Source: Phycisphaerales bacterium (GTDB lineage: Bacteria; Planctomycetota; Phycisphaerae; Phycisphaerales; UBA1924). From it: a DNA stretch of 64,000 nucleotides. Below the pieces are notes generated by a model that saw only the letters and a program-made list of their open reading frames with translations, was not told where the DNA came from and did not search any database. The DNA is taken from NCBI GenBank assembly GCA_020845755.1, contig JADLFE010000046.1:62001-126000 (forward strand), read 5' to 3'. Shown here one piece after another: positions 62,601-64,000 of this stretch; the first letter of the stretch is position 1; the number at the start of each line of letters is the position of its first letter. Both the position numbers and the translations under genes were made by a program.

Positions 62601-64000
62601 TCACCCGCCGTAAGGCGCCCTGAGCGTGTCGAGCAGGCCGGGGAAGTTCTGCTCCTCCTGCTCGTTCTGGATCAGGATCGTGGGCTTGATGAGGATGAGC
62701 AGGGTCTGCTCGTCCTTGGCCTTGATCCGGTTGCTGAACAGCCGGTTCAGGATCGGAATCTTCGAGAGCACAGGCACGCCCGCTTCGACCTCGAATTCGT
62801 TGGTCAGACGCTGCCCGCCCATCAGGATCGTGCCCTGGTCCGGCACGGTCACGGTCGACGACACGCTCGTCACCGTCACTGTCGGCAACTGGATGAACGA
62901 CGATGTGTCCGCGGAGTTGACCAACTGCCCGCCGGCCACGGCGGTGACGGCCCGCTCCTGGAACCCGTCGATCTTCGATACCGATGTCTGCACGTTCATC
63001 GTCACGTACCGGCGGTCCGCCGAAACAGTGCCCTCGACCAGCAGCGTCACGCCCTCGGAAATCGTCGCGATCGTGGGATCGAAGCCGACCGCCGATTCGC
63101 TCACCACAGGCTCGAGTTCCGACACGAACGCCACCTGCGTCGCCACGTAAATGTTCGACGTCTGACCGTTGGTGAAGGTCAGACGCGGTGCATTGAGTCG
63201 CACCGAGCGGCGATCGGCCTGCGTGGCCTGAATGAGGAAGTCGACCTGGATGTCATCGAGGAACTGCCCGGCGATGCCCAGGGCCGGGGCGCGGCCGAGC
63301 GCGGCGCCGGCGACCGAACTCTCCTCCACCAGACCGGTCAGCAGGCCCGAGGCGAGGCTGTTCGAACTCTGGGTGATCCCGATTGGCGACCACGAGCGAG
63401 GATTCACGATGTCCTGGGCGTTGGTTCCGCTCGGGGATGCAACGCGTCGGTTGAGATTGCCGGTGGTGGAGGAGAAGAAATCCGAACCTTGAATCGCCGG
63501 GGTGGTGTTCCGGGCGGTGCGGACCTGGTTGTTGTTGGCGTTGAGGTACACATCGATGTCGAAGCCGATCTGCTCGAAGAATTCCTGGTTCACCAGGAGC
63601 AGGCGTGCCTCGACATTGATCTGCATGGCGCGGACTTCGCGGAGTTGGCGGAGCAGGCCGTTGACCGCCTGATGGTTCTTCGCCGTGTTCACGATGATGA
63701 GCGAGCCGTCGAGACGCTGGATCGAGCCGGTCGTGCCGCCCATGTCCTTCCAGCCTTCGGTGTCGACGTTCTCCTGGATCAGTTGGATGATCTGGTCGAT
63801 CCGGCTGTCGCGGTTGCGACCAAAGTCATTCTGCTGATTCTGGGTGTTGTTCTGGAACGGGCTCTGCCCGCCGCCGCCGCCCTGACCGCTGTTGGAGAGC
63901 ACCGACGACAGGTCGAACTGCGGCACGTTGGCGTACTGCGGGACCTCGATGAGCAGGTCGCGGATGTCGTAGATGACCAACTGCGTGTTCTTGCGGAGGG
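62601..64000 (-). CDS. Type II secretion/pilus secretin (GspD/PilQ family), C-terminal part
   Basis: About 466 residues are visible; the frame stays open to the right edge, so the N-terminal part is missing. It contains an N-domain module (GSLIIVNTAKNHQAVNGLLRQL), a Gly/Gln/Asn-rich insert, and the secretin barrel core with TVPDQGTILMGGQRL, the family signature GVPVLSKIPILNRLFSNR and ILIKPTIL. It forms the outer-membrane ring of a type II secretion or type IV pilus system. No other system gene is in view. Confidence 0.92.
   Translation of the reverse strand, partial: LRKNTQLVIYDIRDLLIEVPQYANVPQFDLSSVLSNSGQGGGGGQSPFQNNTQNQQNDFGRNRDSRIDQIIQLIQENVDTEGWKDMGGTTGSIQRLDGSLIIVNTAKNHQAVNGLLRQLREVRAMQINVEARLLLVNQEFFEQIGFDIDVYLNANNNQVRTARNTTPAIQGSDFFSSTTGNLNRRVASPSGTNAQDIVNPRSWSPIGITQSSNSLASGLLTGLVEESSVAGAALGRAPALGIAGQFLDDIQVDFLIQATQADRRSVRLNAPRLTFTNGQTSNIYVATQVAFVSELEPVVSESAVGFDPTIATISEGVTLLVEGTVSADRRYVTMNVQTSVSKIDGFQERAVTAVAGGQLVNSADTSSFIQLPTVTVTSVSSTVTVPDQGTILMGGQRLTNEFEVEAGVPVLSKIPILNRLFSNRIKAKDEQTLLILIKPTILIQNEQEEQNFPGLLDTLRAPYGG

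Overview
The window is GC-rich (not computed) and gene-dense, and looks like a chromosomal segment of a planctomycete, most likely of the Phycisphaerae. The pointers are two secreted proteins ending in a PEP-CTERM-like tail (Pro-x-Pro, hydrophobic stretch, RRRR), a sigma-factor tail followed by a membrane protein with a prepilin-like H-x9-DG domain, many secreted or Tat-exported enzymes, and single-copy housekeeping genes (rpmI, rplT, ffh, metH, serA/serC, iscS/iscU) scattered among accessory genes. This placement is inference; there is no rRNA in the window. I saw no tRNA, rRNA, CRISPR array, transposase or phage gene.

Layout. 1-2.5 kb: sigma-factor end, its putative membrane partner, and rpmI-rplT with a terminator. 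2.5-6.3 kb: a 3D-domain protein, a TauE-type permease, a thioredoxin-like lipid-binding-fold protein, and a small unknown gene behind metH. 6.3-10 kb: cobalamin-dependent methionine synthase. 10-11.7 kb: an NHL beta-propeller gene overlapping a five-haem cytochrome gene. 11.7-14.5 kb: PEP-CTERM protein, four-helix membrane protein, Tat-exported TIM-barrel isomerase-like protein. 14.5-29 kb: an arabinofuranoside-use locus with a FucI/AraA-like isomerase, a divergent ROK regulator with a palindromic site between them, a GH127-type enzyme, a giant GH2-GH51 fusion and a YtfQ/R/T/YjfF-type furanose ABC importer.

29-35 kb: a compact lysine operon of the LysW carrier type (lysW-X-Y-Z-K plus homocitrate synthase). 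Its roughly 300-nt leader has a promoter-like sequence, a short ORF with a cluster of AAA lysine codons and several hairpins; this is the most intriguing regulatory candidate. Next comes an ECF sigma factor with a fused, degenerate zinc-finger tail. 36-42 kb: pyruvate/2-oxoacid dehydrogenase E1 alpha/beta, a secreted erythromycin-esterase-like protein and a secreted serine hydrolase. 42-48.4 kb: an acyl-CoA and leucine-type catabolic group (VLCAD-like dehydrogenase, three enoyl-CoA hydratases, HMG-CoA lyase).

48.4-57.7 kb: Tat lipoprotein amidase, asparagine synthase, a FmdB-like small protein, serA-serC, and a reverse-strand run of ACT protein, polX and ffh. 58-64 kb: A-type Fe-S carrier, a PEP-CTERM protein, iscS-iscU separated by a heptamer-built inverted repeat, an RsbV/RsbW partner-switch pair and a secretin running off the right edge.
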